NCBI GenBank assembly: GCA_015222985.1
Contig: JADFWI010000218.1
Location: 1 to 5,944, forward strand
Source of the DNA: Pseudomonadota bacterium
Lineage (GTDB): Bacteria; Desulfobacterota; Desulfobacteria; Desulfobacterales; C00003060
Direction: 5' to 3'
DNA: 5,944 nt
This document shows, one piece after another, positions 1-5,549 of the stretch. How positions within the stretch are numbered: position 1 is the stretch's first letter; every line of letters starts with the position of its first letter. The notes beneath the pieces were generated by a model, which saw nothing but the letters and a program-made list of their open reading frames with translations, was not told the DNA's origin and did no database searches. The position numbers and the translations under genes are program-made.

Positions 1-477
1 ACCGTGAGGATTTCTGAAAAGCCAACAGGCAAATTGTACGCCAAGACACAGACAAGCCGTGATTCGAGTATTGAGGCGGGCATTCCGAATCTCATGGGTT
101 TCATGAGCGGTCTTAGCGACAATCATCGGTTAGATAAAGACAACCTGTTCAAGGCCAATTTCAAGGGAGGGTTCACCGGCCAGGGGACAAATAATCGAGA
201 AGGCGAACTAGACGCTTACGTTACGGCAAGAGTTATACAGGTGCTTGCCAACGGAAATCTTCGCATATTTGGCAGACAAGAGATTAAGGTTAACAACGAG
301 ACCCAACACATTACTATCTCCGGGATAATTCGGCCTGAAGATATTGATACCAGCAACGAGATTCAGTCAACCTATGTTGCCGACGCAAGGATAGAATATT
401 CCGGCAAAGGCGTGATAGCGGACAAGCAGCGTCCCGGCTGGCTCATGCGAGCAGTTGACTGGGTATGGCCGTTTTAG
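1..477 (+). CDS. flgH: Flagellar L-ring protein FlgH, C-terminal part (5' end outside window)
   Basis: FlgH is the outer-membrane lipoprotein whose ring (L ring) lets the flagellar rod pass the outer membrane. The reading frame is open from the first base. Its first residues, T-V-R-I-S-E, match the end of the family's 'GDIVTV-I-E' segment, so the GTG at 4 is an internal valine and not a start; the signal peptide and lipobox Cys must lie upstream. Family features visible are the F-x-G-x-G stretch (F57, G58, Q60, G61 counted from GTG), the 'VLANGNLRIFGRQEI' beta segment, 'ITISGIIRPEDI', and the hallmark 'YVADARIEYSGKG' near the C-terminus, closing with G-W-L and an aromatic tail ending W-P-F. 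About 158 residues remain of a family usually near 230. It lies directly upstream of flgI, as in many flagellar clusters. Assignment is firm from family motifs. Confidence 0.96.
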   Translation, partial: TVRISEKPTGKLYAKTQTSRDSSIEAGIPNLMGFMSGLSDNHRLDKDNLFKANFKGGFTGQGTNNREGELDAYVTARVIQVLANGNLRIFGRQEIKVNNETQHITISGIIRPEDIDTSNEIQSTYVADARIEYSGKGVIADKQRPGWLMRAVDWVWPF

Positions 478-486
478 TTGTTAGTT

Positions 487-580
487 ATTGGTCACCAGTC
501 TGACGCCGGAAATGCCGGTAAGCAGTAAGAAGTAAGCAGTAGGGAGTAGGCACCAATGACAAATGATAAATGACCAACCA
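487..580 (+). repeat. Heptanucleotide repeat array 1 (flgH-flgI gap)
   Basis: Nine consecutive 7-base units run without a phase break from 518 to 580. The first five are of AGTARGM type, here read as gtaagca, gtaagaa, gtaagca, gtaggga and gtaggca (518-552). The next four are of CCAATGA type: ccaatga, caaatga, taaatga and ccaacca (553-580). Upstream, attggtcacc (487-496) is an inverted copy of the second type. The repeat carries ATG triplets at 556, 563 and 570, exactly seven bases apart and so in three frames. One of these (563) is in frame with flgI, but the array is better read as non-coding. Heptamer arrays are known in cyanobacteria as STRR sequences; the function here is unknown. Confidence 0.85.
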
Positions 581-592
581 GAGGCTGGAGAT
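581..592 (+). promoter_or_regulatory. Ribosome binding site of flgI
   Basis: GAGG at 581-584 lies eight bases before the ATG at 593; a second purine block, GGAG at 587-590, is too close to act alone. This site favours the start at 593 over the in-frame ATG at 563, which sits inside the repeat array and lacks a good site. CCAG (578-581) can pair with CTGG (585-588), placing AGG (582-584) in a three-base loop; whether this matters is unknown. Confidence 0.6.
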
Positions 593-1774
593 ATGAAAAC
601 AACAGCAACACAGTCAAAGACAATTTGTTTCACCATAGCCTTGCTGATGCTTTTGGTTTCCGAGGTTTTCGCGGCGAGGATCAAGGACCTGGCATCTATC
701 AAAGGCATTAGGAACAACCAACTTGTCGGTTACGGCCTTGTCGTTGGATTAAACGGCACAGGGGATAAGTCCGGCACAGGCTTTACGGTGCAGTCCCTGG
801 CCAACATGATCGAACGGCTGGGCATCCATGTGGACAAATCAGCTATTTCAGTCAAAAACGTGGCTGCTGTTATATTGACTGCGGACGTGCCTCCCTTTGC
901 GAGAATTGGAAACAAGATTGATGTGCTGGTCTCCTCGATAGGAGATGCCAAGAGTCTTCAAGGGGGCACTCTTCTGTTAACGCCTTTACGTGGTGTGGAT
1001 CGAAAGATCTATGCTCTGGCCCAGGGCCCTGTCTCGGTCGGTGGTTTTGTTGCCGGTGGGGCTGCCGGCGGAGGTGTGACCAAGAACCATCCCACTGCGG
1101 GCAGGCTTTCAGGGGGGGCCACGATTGAGCGTGAAATCTCTGTGCCTATGCAAGGCAAGCAGGAGCTTACTATCGCTTTGGGCAATCCTGACTTCACAAC
1201 AGCCGTCAGGGTGCGTAATGCAATCAATACAAAATTCGGCCGGTATCTGGCCAGTACAATTGATTCCGGGACCGTGAAAATGCGCATACCGGAAGAGTTT
1301 CGTGAACGTGTGGTGGAGATGGTTGCGGCTCTGGAAAGCCTTCAGGTAACGCCCGACACGGTTGCCAGAGTGGTGTTAAATGAGAAGACAGGCACGGTTG
1401 TTATGGGCGAGAATGTCAGGATTTCCACGGTGGCCGTGGCCCACGGTAATTTGCATATTGTAATCAAGGAGCGCACTTTCGTGTCCCAGCCTGCCCCTTT
1501 TGCTCCTACACCGCCTCTCGGAAGTGGGACCCAACAATTCAAACCTGAAGACGGTGTCGTTATGGGGCCGGGAGGACAGACGGTCGTGGCCCCTGATACT
1601 GATGTGGCTGTTCAAGAGGAAAACAACAAGTTAATTCTGCTTCCCAGTGGCAGCACCATTGGCGAATTGGTGAGGGCGCTCAATGCCATCGGAGTAACCC
1701 CAAGAGATCTGATCACCATTTTTAGGTGCATAAAGGTTGCCGGCGGGCTTCATGCCAAACTGGTGCTTATGTAA
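593..1774 (+). CDS. flgI: Flagellar P-ring protein FlgI precursor
   Basis: FlgI is the periplasmic protein that forms the P ring around the rod in the peptidoglycan layer. From ATG 593 the product is 393 residues. It begins with a Sec signal peptide: basic start, a hydrophobic core around residues 11-22, and likely cleavage after V-F-A at residue 27. The mature protein opens with 'RIKDLASIKGIRNNQLVGYGLVVGLNGTGD', the classic FlgI start. Other family blocks are 'NVAAVILTADVPPFARIGNKIDVLVSSIGDAKSL', 'NHPTAGRLSGGATIERE', and a C-terminal 'LVRALNAIGVTPRDLITIF'. A Pro/Gly-rich linker at about residues 298-340 (PAPFAPTPPLG and following) looks some 20-25 residues longer than usual, accounting for the length above the typical ~365. 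The mature form has one Cys (C379), so it cannot form the intramolecular disulfide known from enteric FlgI. The start is set by the signal peptide and the upstream GAGG. Confidence 0.97.
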   Translation: MKTTATQSKTICFTIALLMLLVSEVFAARIKDLASIKGIRNNQLVGYGLVVGLNGTGDKSGTGFTVQSLANMIERLGIHVDKSAISVKNVAAVILTADVPPFARIGNKIDVLVSSIGDAKSLQGGTLLLTPLRGVDRKIYALAQGPVSVGGFVAGGAAGGGVTKNHPTAGRLSGGATIEREISVPMQGKQELTIALGNPDFTTAVRVRNAINTKFGRYLASTIDSGTVKMRIPEEFRERVVEMVAALESLQVTPDTVARVVLNEKTGTVVMGENVRISTVAVAHGNLHIVIKERTFVSQPAPFAPTPPLGSGTQQFKPEDGVVMGPGGQTVVAPDTDVAVQEENNKLILLPSGSTIGELVRALNAIGVTPRDLITIFRCIKVAGGLHAKLVLM

Positions 1775-1803
1775 AAAGAGATAGTCGGTGGTTGGTGATC
1801 AAT

Positions 1804-1852
1804 ATTGCATGCTGGATACCAGATGTTGGATACTGGATGGCGGATACCTGGA
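1804..1852 (+). repeat. GGAT-type heptamer array (flgI-flgJ gap, first part)
   Basis: Seven consecutive 7-base units in one phase: attgcat, gctggat, accagat, gttggat, actggat, ggcggat and acctgga. Most end in GGAT or a one-base variant. The consensus is unlike that of the following array, but the period is the same. Just upstream, gtcggtg and gttggtg (1784-1797) are a further heptamer pair that looks like the inverted form of the CCAATGA family. No function can be read from it. Confidence 0.75.
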
Positions 1853-1857
1853 GTGGC

Positions 1858-1962
1858 AGTGAGAAGTAAGCAGTAAGAAGTAGGCAGTAAGCAGTAGGCA
1901 GTAGGCAGTAGGCGCCAATGGCAGGTGACGAATGACGAATGACCAGTGACAGGTGACCAATG
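1858..1962 (+). repeat. Heptanucleotide repeat array 2 (flgI-flgJ gap, runs into the flgJ start)
   Basis: Fifteen consecutive 7-base units in one phase. Eight are of AGTARGC type (1858-1913): agtgaga, agtaagc, agtaaga, agtaggc, agtaagc, then agtaggc three times. Seven end in NTG (1914-1962): gccaatg, gcaggtg, acgaatg twice, accagtg, acaggtg, accaatg. The order of the two unit types is the same as in the array before flgI. The last unit's ATG (1960-1962) is the flgJ start codon. On the complementary strand the array reads as a run of Leu-Pro-Thr-Ala-Tyr-like codons, a typical spurious ORF. Confidence 0.88.
1951..1956 (+). promoter_or_regulatory. Ribosome binding site of flgJ, formed by a repeat unit
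   Basis: AGGTGA ends three bases before ATG 1960. It matches the 3' half of the extended Shine-Dalgarno AGGAGGTGA, so this short gap equals the usual spacing of AGGAGG. The same TGA is an in-frame stop, so 1960 is the first possible ATG. The next in-frame ATG (1978) has ACAGGA abutting it with no spacer, a poorer site. The signal lies within units acaggtg and accaatg of the array. Confidence 0.6.
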
Positions 1963-2265
1963 GCTGACCTCACAGGAATGACAAGCGAAATAGTGGCAAG
2001 ACGGCCTGTTGTTTCTACAGAAACAGACCGGAAAGACGCGAAGCTCAGACAGGCGTGCGCTGATTTTGAATCGATTTTTATCTATTTTGTCCTGAAATCA
2101 GCGCGAAAGAGCATTCCTGAAAATGGGCTTATCGAGAGCTCTCACGAGAGCAAGATTTACAAATCGATGTTGGATGAACAAATGGCCCAGTCCGTGGCAA
2201 AAGGGGGGGGCATGGGACTCGGGCAGTTACTCTATGAGAAATTGACGGATCAAGTGGCAAAGTAA
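1960..2265 (+). CDS. flgJ: FlgJ-type rod-binding protein, single domain without muramidase
   Basis: The product (101 residues) corresponds to the N-terminal rod-binding domain of FlgJ, the export and rod-assembly factor that acts in the periplasm. The family core is plain: 'KLRQACADFESIFIYFVLKSARKSIPENGLI' (about residues 28-58), then 'IYKSMLDEQMAQSVAKGGGMGLGQLLYEKL' (about 67-96), equivalent to 'EFE.mfl.ll.KsMR' and 'D.qla..la..gGiGLA..l...l' in relatives. The peptidoglycan hydrolase domain of enteric FlgJ is absent, as is usual in delta- and epsilon-proteobacteria, so wall opening for the rod must come from another enzyme. The start is within the upstream repeat array. Codons 82-84 contain a run of eight G (2203-2210); losing or gaining one G brings a stop within about 14 codons. 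It lies between flgI and flgN. Confidence 0.93.
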   Translation: MADLTGMTSEIVARRPVVSTETDRKDAKLRQACADFESIFIYFVLKSARKSIPENGLIESSHESKIYKSMLDEQMAQSVAKGGGMGLGQLLYEKLTDQVAK

Positions 2266-2283
2266 TCTGACAAGATATCAGGG

Positions 2284-2305
2284 GACTTCAGCAAGTCAGC
2301 ATTTT
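2284..2305 (+). terminator. Weak hairpin with short T run after flgJ
   Basis: GACTT (2284-2288) and AAGTC (2293-2297) form a five-pair stem around a four-base loop, CAGC, followed by AGCATTTTA. The stem is short and AT-rich and the T run is only four bases, so at most it is an inefficient terminator or attenuator between flgJ and flgN. Confidence 0.25.
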
Positions 2306-2306
2306 A

Positions 2307-2314
2307 TCCGATAA
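2307..2314 (+). promoter_or_regulatory. Sigma-28 (FliA)-like -10 element before flgN
   Basis: TCCGATAA matches the sigma-28 -10 consensus GCCGATAA at seven of eight bases. It lies 36 bases before the flgN start, ahead of flgN-flgK-flgL-csrA-fliW, a set that is often controlled as late flagellar genes. The expected -35 box (TAAAGTTT, about 11 bases upstream) is poor: the best match, GCAAGTCA at 2291-2298, has four of eight bases and a short spacer. The call rests on the -10 box and context only. Confidence 0.33.
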
Positions 2315-2336
2315 GAACCTTGTGTGATTCCGGAAC

Positions 2337-2350
2337 AGGAGAAAATTCCT
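2337..2350 (+). promoter_or_regulatory. Ribosome binding site of flgN, within a possible hairpin
   Basis: AGGAG at 2337-2341 stands nine bases before ATG 2351, which decides this start over the in-frame GTG at 2324. AGGAG can pair with TTCCT (2346-2350) around AAAA (one G-T pair), forming a five-pair stem right up against the start codon, so the site could be masked in the mRNA. Confidence 0.55.
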
Positions 2351-2851
2351 ATGAAAGCGCCAATTAAGACCCTTGAAGATCTGTTTTATGAAAAAATCAT
2401 GCTGTATCAGGATCTTGTGGAATGCTTGAAACAGGAACGCGAGTTCCTGATCAAGACCGATATGGACGCCCTATGGGAGATCTCCGATAAAAAACAGTCA
2501 ATTGTGCCTCGCATCGAGGCGGTCCGGGAAAAGGCGCTGGCCGCTCTGTCCGAGGCCTCCATAGACCACGGTATGGATGTGTCATCTTTTTCCCTGGCCA
2601 CAGTGCTGTCGCTTATTCCGCCTGTGGAACGTAAACGGTTTAAGAAGGCCTATTTGTCTCTCGTACGCCTGAAGACAGAGACCCGGCAACGGAGCCGGGA
2701 AAACAAGCAGTTTATTGAACAGAGCCTTGATTTTCTTGATCAGCTCATCAGTATCATTGCAAATGGGCATACGGCAGAACCCCTTTACAATGGCTGCGGG
2801 TCTCTGGATTCCAACGGCCCGGCGAATCTGTTGCTCACTAGAGAGGTGTAA
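2351..2851 (+). CDS. flgN: FlgN-like export chaperone for FlgK and FlgL
   Basis: FlgN family proteins are small cytoplasmic, all-helical chaperones that hold the hook-filament junction proteins FlgK and FlgL for the flagellar type III export gate. From ATG 2351 the product has 166 residues, near the family's usual 140-160. It is predicted to be almost wholly helical: a first long amphipathic stretch (about residues 6-72, with 'LYQDLVECLKQEREFLIKTDMDAL' and 'KKQSIVPRIEAVREKAL'), a second around 85-113, and the family-typical last helix 'ENKQFIEQSLDFLDQLISII' followed by Y-N-G-x-G, which matches the 'N..fv..sL.fl......YG..G' ending of relatives. Its position directly before flgK and flgL, two bases from flgK, strongly supports the call. 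Family sequence similarity is low in general, so the assignment leans partly on context. Confidence 0.86.
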   Translation: MKAPIKTLEDLFYEKIMLYQDLVECLKQEREFLIKTDMDALWEISDKKQSIVPRIEAVREKALAALSEASIDHGMDVSSFSLATVLSLIPPVERKRFKKAYLSLVRLKTETRQRSRENKQFIEQSLDFLDQLISIIANGHTAEPLYNGCGSLDSNGPANLLLTREV

Positions 2852-2853
2852 CT

Positions 2854-4620
2854 ATGTCATCCGGTATCGGACTGGTATTGAGCATTGCCAAAGACGCCCT
2901 GGCAGCACAGCAGTATGGTATCTACGTAACCAGTCACAATATTGCCAACGTGAATACGCCTGGTTATTCCAAGCAGACCGCTGTGTTTGAAGCAAAGAAA
3001 CCTGCGCCCTTTGGTGGCGTGCTTCTCGGCAGGGGGGTGGACACAACCGAGATCGTTAGGGCCAGCGACCAGATTATTGAAAATCGTGTCATGCAGCAAA
3101 AATCGAGCCTTTATTGCTACAAAGAAATGGAAAATTATATGCTGGCCATGGAGGGGCTGTTTAACGAGACCTCAGACACCAGTTTGAGCACTATGCTGGG
3201 GGAGTTTTGGAATTTGTGGCATGATATCTCAAATGATCCCTCGGGTACTGCCGAACGGATTGCCCTCTACGAGCATAGCCTCCTCATCTCACAGCAATTT
3301 AAATCTGTTGATTCCGATTTGTTGCAGCTCAACACGGATTTGACCAACGCGGTTAAGGCCGGAGTGGGAAGGGTCAATGAAATTACGGCCGCAATCGCCA
3401 ATCTCAACAATGAAATCGCTGGTCTGGAGATCGATGCTTCGGCTAATGACCTGAGGGATCAGCGCAACGTGCTTGCTTCAGAACTTGCCGAGTACATAGA
3501 CATGAAGATCTTTGAGCAGAGCAATGGGGCGTTTACCATCGTTTCGGCCAAGGGTGTTGTTCTCGTTAACGGCAATGACGGCTACGACATTGAGCTCGAC
3601 GGGAGCTCCGTCAAATGGCAAGGTTCCGGCGGCAACAAGGTTGACATAACAAACAATATCAGCAACGGGAAGCTGGGCGGATGGCTTGATATGCGGGACG
3701 AAATCGTGGCGAAATACAAGCAGGACCTGACAGAGCTTGCCTCTGAATTCATCTGGGCTGTAAACAAGCAGCACAGTCAGGGTGTCGGGTTGACCACTTT
3801 CAGCTCGGCGACCGGTACGTACAGCGCTTCGGCTCCGGGCGCAGTCGTTACAACCTTTGCCTCGGGTCTGGATTACTATGACAAGATCAGTGGTGGGACG
3901 TTTGAAGTCTGGGTATATGACAGTACAGACACTCTGGCGAACGGGGGAGGAACAACTGTGACTGTGACTGGTGTAACCACATTAAACGACATAGCAACGG
4001 CCATTACCGCACTCGATCCAGACATATCAGCCAGCGTTAACGCTGATGGGAAGTTGGCAATTACGACTACGAATAACCACACATTTGCGTTCTCAGATGA
4101 CACAAGTAATGTCCTTGCCGCGCTCGGGATCAACACGTTTTTCAGGGGCTCGACCGCCGGGGGCATGGGTGTAAACGATGTAATTGGGTCTGACAAGGAC
4201 TACATCGCTGCGGCCCGGATAGACAGCGACGCAACATCTTCCGGTTACGGGACCTTTGCCGCTGGCGACAACACCAATGCGCTTGCGATTGTTGACCTGC
4301 AATACACCTCCGTGTCCATCTCAGAATGGAGTTACGACCGGATCAACGGGAACACTGAGGGGACCAGCACTGCTACAATTGAGGAGTACTACCACAGCCT
4401 GGTAGGTTCTCTGGGGATCAAGGGGTCGAGTATCTCGAGGAGCAGGGCCTTTAATGAAGTCATGGTGAATGAACTCAACACCATGAGAGAGAGCATTTCG
4501 TCCGTTTCCCTGGACGAGGAGATGACCCAGCTCATGCAGTATCAGCATGCCTATGCAGCGGCAGCCAAGCTCATTAGCGTATCGGATGAGATGCTGCACA
4601 CGTTGCTCGGTGTAAAGTAA
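2854..4620 (+). CDS. flgK: Flagellar hook-associated protein 1, FlgK
   Basis: FlgK forms the first junction ring between hook and filament. The 588-residue product has both family ends. The N-terminal D0 helix has 'ALAAQQYGIYVTSHNIANVNTPGYSKQ' (about residues 14-40), the SxNIANxNTPGY signature of rod, hook and HAP proteins. The C-terminal helix has 'FNEVMVNELNTMRESISSVSLDEEMTQLMQYQHAYAAAAKLIS' (about 531-573). Between them is a helical D1 part (about 90-205, including 'DLRDQRNVLASELAEYIDM') and a variable beta-rich part at about 320-430, where 'TLNDIATAITALDP.ISASV.ADGKLAIT' (from about 376) resembles the flagellin IN motif. It is somewhat longer than the enteric protein (~547), the extra length being in this exposed part. 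C88 is a Cys in a usually Cys-poor axial protein. GAGGTG at 2843-2848 is the ribosome site. It lies between flgN and flgL. Confidence 0.97.
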   Translation: MSSGIGLVLSIAKDALAAQQYGIYVTSHNIANVNTPGYSKQTAVFEAKKPAPFGGVLLGRGVDTTEIVRASDQIIENRVMQQKSSLYCYKEMENYMLAMEGLFNETSDTSLSTMLGEFWNLWHDISNDPSGTAERIALYEHSLLISQQFKSVDSDLLQLNTDLTNAVKAGVGRVNEITAAIANLNNEIAGLEIDASANDLRDQRNVLASELAEYIDMKIFEQSNGAFTIVSAKGVVLVNGNDGYDIELDGSSVKWQGSGGNKVDITNNISNGKLGGWLDMRDEIVAKYKQDLTELASEFIWAVNKQHSQGVGLTTFSSATGTYSASAPGAVVTTFASGLDYYDKISGGTFEVWVYDSTDTLANGGGTTVTVTGVTTLNDIATAITALDPDISASVNADGKLAITTTNNHTFAFSDDTSNVLAALGINTFFRGSTAGGMGVNDVIGSDKDYIAAARIDSDATSSGYGTFAAGDNTNALAIVDLQYTSVSISEWSYDRINGNTEGTSTATIEEYYHSLVGSLGIKGSSISRSRAFNEVMVNELNTMRESISSVSLDEEMTQLMQYQHAYAAAAKLISVSDEMLHTLLGVK

Positions 4621-4623
4621 TGG

Positions 4624-4629
4624 AAGGAG
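4624..4629 (+). promoter_or_regulatory. Ribosome binding site of flgL
   Basis: AAGGAG, seven bases before ATG 4637, is a strong canonical site in the 16-base flgK-flgL gap, and fixes the flgL start. Confidence 0.75.
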
Positions 4630-4636
4630 ATTTGCC

Positions 4637-5536
4637 ATGAGAGTATCGAACAAGATTATTTTCGATAATGTAAAGCTCAACCTGGCCAACATCACTGAGG
4701 AATTGAACAGGGCAAACATGGTCGTGGCGACTCAAAAGCGTATTCTCAAGCTTTCTGACGATCCCGTTGGCCTAACCCAGGTGCTCAATATGAAATCGAG
4801 TCTTTCCAACATTGAGCAGTTGAGCCGCAACATATCTATGGGCAAATCCTGGCTTGTTGCTTCTGAGAGTGCCCAGACCAGCGTTCAGGACCTGGTTTCA
4901 GGGGCCAAGGCCTTGTGTGTTCAGATGGTCAGCGCCAACACCGGGGCAGCGCAAAGGCGTTCTGCGGCCGAGATCGTTCAGAATACTCTCGAAGAGGTTG
5001 TCTCACTGGCCAATAGCCAGGTAAACGGGCGGTATATTTTTGCCGGGTCGAAAACGGATGCACTGGCATTCACGCTCAACAGCGACAACAGTGTCACATA
5101 CAACGGGGACAGCAACCCGTTTACAATAAAGATAGGCAAAGATGCCACAGTAGAAATCGGAGGCGACGGGCAGGCAGTGTTCCAGCCTTCGGGCGCCGGC
5201 GGTAGTGACGATATTTTTAAAATATTGAAGGATTTGAAAACCGCTCTACAGGGCAACGACATCAGTGGCATTCAAACAGCCATGACAAACCTGGATACTA
5301 ATTTTGACCACAATTGCGCCCAGATTGCCGATGTAGGCTCCAAGATGATCCGGATGGAGATCAAGGATAACGTGCTTCAGGATCTGGATATTGCAACTAC
5401 CGAAAGACTTTCGAAGATTGAGGATGCAGAGATCACGGAGGCGATCATGGACTTGAAGGCCAAGGAGGTGGCCTATCAGGCTGCCCTGGCTGCATCTTCC
5501 AAAGTTCTCCAGTTGAGTTTGGTGAATTACATGTAA
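4637..5536 (+). CDS. flgL: Flagellar hook-associated protein 3, FlgL
   Basis: FlgL forms the second junction ring, linking FlgK to the flagellin filament. The 299-residue product starts 'MRVSNKIIFDNVKLNL', the usual FlgL opening. It carries the flagellin-type N-terminal helices with 'LSDDPVGLTQVLNMKSSLSNIEQL' (about 35-58), the family signature 'NSQVNGRYIFAGSKTDALAF' (about 125-144), a short beta domain of about 70 residues, and the flagellin-like C-terminal helix ending 'IMDLKAKEVAYQAALAASSKVLQLSLVNYM'. Its length is near the usual 300-320. Two Cys residues, C94 and C227, are unusual for an exported axial protein. It is preceded by a strong ribosome site 16 bases after flgK and followed by csrA after 29 bases; it should share the FlgN chaperone with FlgK. 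Confidence 0.96.
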   Translation: MRVSNKIIFDNVKLNLANITEELNRANMVVATQKRILKLSDDPVGLTQVLNMKSSLSNIEQLSRNISMGKSWLVASESAQTSVQDLVSGAKALCVQMVSANTGAAQRRSAAEIVQNTLEEVVSLANSQVNGRYIFAGSKTDALAFTLNSDNSVTYNGDSNPFTIKIGKDATVEIGGDGQAVFQPSGAGGSDDIFKILKDLKTALQGNDISGIQTAMTNLDTNFDHNCAQIADVGSKMIRMEIKDNVLQDLDIATTERLSKIEDAEITEAIMDLKAKEVAYQAALAASSKVLQLSLVNYM

Positions 5537-5549
5537 TATCTGGTTGTGA

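Noticed and set aside
4..6. GTG 4 as a real start of the first gene
   Set aside because: The frame is open to base 1 and T-V-R-I fits the conserved interior of FlgH; the signal peptide must be upstream.
505..518. GCCGG...GCCGG hairpin after flgH as a terminator
   Set aside because: Only four pairs (CCGG with CCGG) and no T run follows.
514..521. GCCGGTAA as a sigma-28 -10 box before flgI
   Set aside because: Seven of eight bases match, but no -35 like TAAA is present at the right distance, flgI is not a usual late gene, and the match runs into the repeat array.
518..580. Heptamer array as a CRISPR array
   Set aside because: Units are 7 bases with no spacers between them; CRISPR repeats are over 20 bases with unique spacers.
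563..592. Ten-codon N-terminal extension of FlgI from ATG 563
   Set aside because: It lies within the heptamer array, would place polar residues before the signal peptide, and lacks a ribosome site; ATG 593 has GAGG at a good distance and gives a normal signal peptide.
1767..1973. Minus-strand ORF of 68 codons over the flgI-flgJ gap
   Set aside because: Its Leu-Pro-Thr-Ala-Tyr repeats are just the translation of the heptamers, which stay open because a 7-base period cycles through all frames; no start signal or family match.
2324..2350. GTG 2324 as the flgN start
   Set aside because: No ribosome site precedes it, and AGGAG at 2337-2341 clearly serves ATG 2351; the nine extra residues are not typical of FlgN.
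4321..4719. Minus-strand ORF of 132 codons opposite the flgK-flgL junction
   Set aside because: It is a shadow of two firmly assigned genes, spans their boundary, and shows no recognisable domain.
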